Origin: Paragordius varius
Lineage: Eukaryota > Nematomorpha
Assembly: GCA_964247055.1 (NCBI GenBank)
Contig: OZ176056.1
Location: 4,030,001 to 4,094,000, forward strand
Length of the DNA stretch: 64,000 nt
Reading direction: 5' to 3'
The notes under the pieces are model-generated. The model was not told the DNA's origin and did no database searches. It saw nothing but the letters and a program-made list of their open reading frames with translations. A program made the translations under genes and the position numbers. Position 1 is the stretch's first letter. Each line of letters opens with the position of its first letter. Below, piece by piece: positions 63,884-64,000 of this stretch.

Positions 63884-64000
63884 CTGTCAATATAAAATAA
63901 AATATGTATAAAATTAAATATTCTACTTGTAATGATAAAAATTAAAGTAAATATTTTTGTTTTTATATATATGTATATAATCTTGAATGTCATATATATA

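Overview
The window is very AT-rich animal DNA with intron-rich genes and GT-AG introns, many 60-1,000 bp long. The gene set (GH56 hyaluronidase, otopetrin proton channel, spliceosomal Brr2 helicase), together with a Mag-like Ty3/gypsy element, hAT-like and TA-target MITEs and a foldback element, points to an invertebrate metazoan, most likely an arthropod. The exact lineage cannot be fixed from the sequence alone. Exon borders below were placed by hand from protein similarity and were checked for reading-phase continuity across every junction.

Layout. (1) 1-11,921: the 3' part of a hyaluronidase gene on + (its 5' exons lie left of the window), followed by a satellite-like array of ~160-bp monomers. 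A complete-looking but broken Ty3/gypsy element (5,746-10,342, minus strand) has inserted into the array with a 5-bp target duplication. (2) 11,922-14,958: an orphan 292-codon ORF, then AT-rich spacer. (3) 14,959-22,591: a second, nearly parallel hyaluronidase copy with its N-terminal catalytic exons visible, followed by the same satellite array without the retroelement. Regions 1 and 3 are a tandem segmental duplication. (4) 22,592-25,683: AT-rich spacer with decayed repeats. (5) 25,684-36,108: a 13-exon otopetrin gene on +. Its largest intron (4.4 kb) holds a TA-flanked MITE that was itself split by a ~3.8-kb foldback (palindromic) element. (6) 36,751-63,883: the Brr2/SNRNP200 gene on the minus strand, 39 exons in the window covering both helicase cassettes and the true C-terminus; its N-terminus lies beyond 64,000. 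Otopetrin and Brr2 converge tail to tail, 642 bp apart.

How it fits together. The three protein families are unrelated in function: extracellular glycan degradation, a plasma-membrane proton channel and a U5 snRNP helicase. This looks like ordinary linkage, not a functional cluster. The unusual signals lie in the non-coding architecture: a dimeric higher-order satellite shared by two gene copies, a foldback element nested in a MITE inside an intron, a MITE family concentrated in Brr2 introns and often a few bases from splice sites, and several Brr2 introns that carry decayed tandem copies of the neighbouring exon edge including the splice site.
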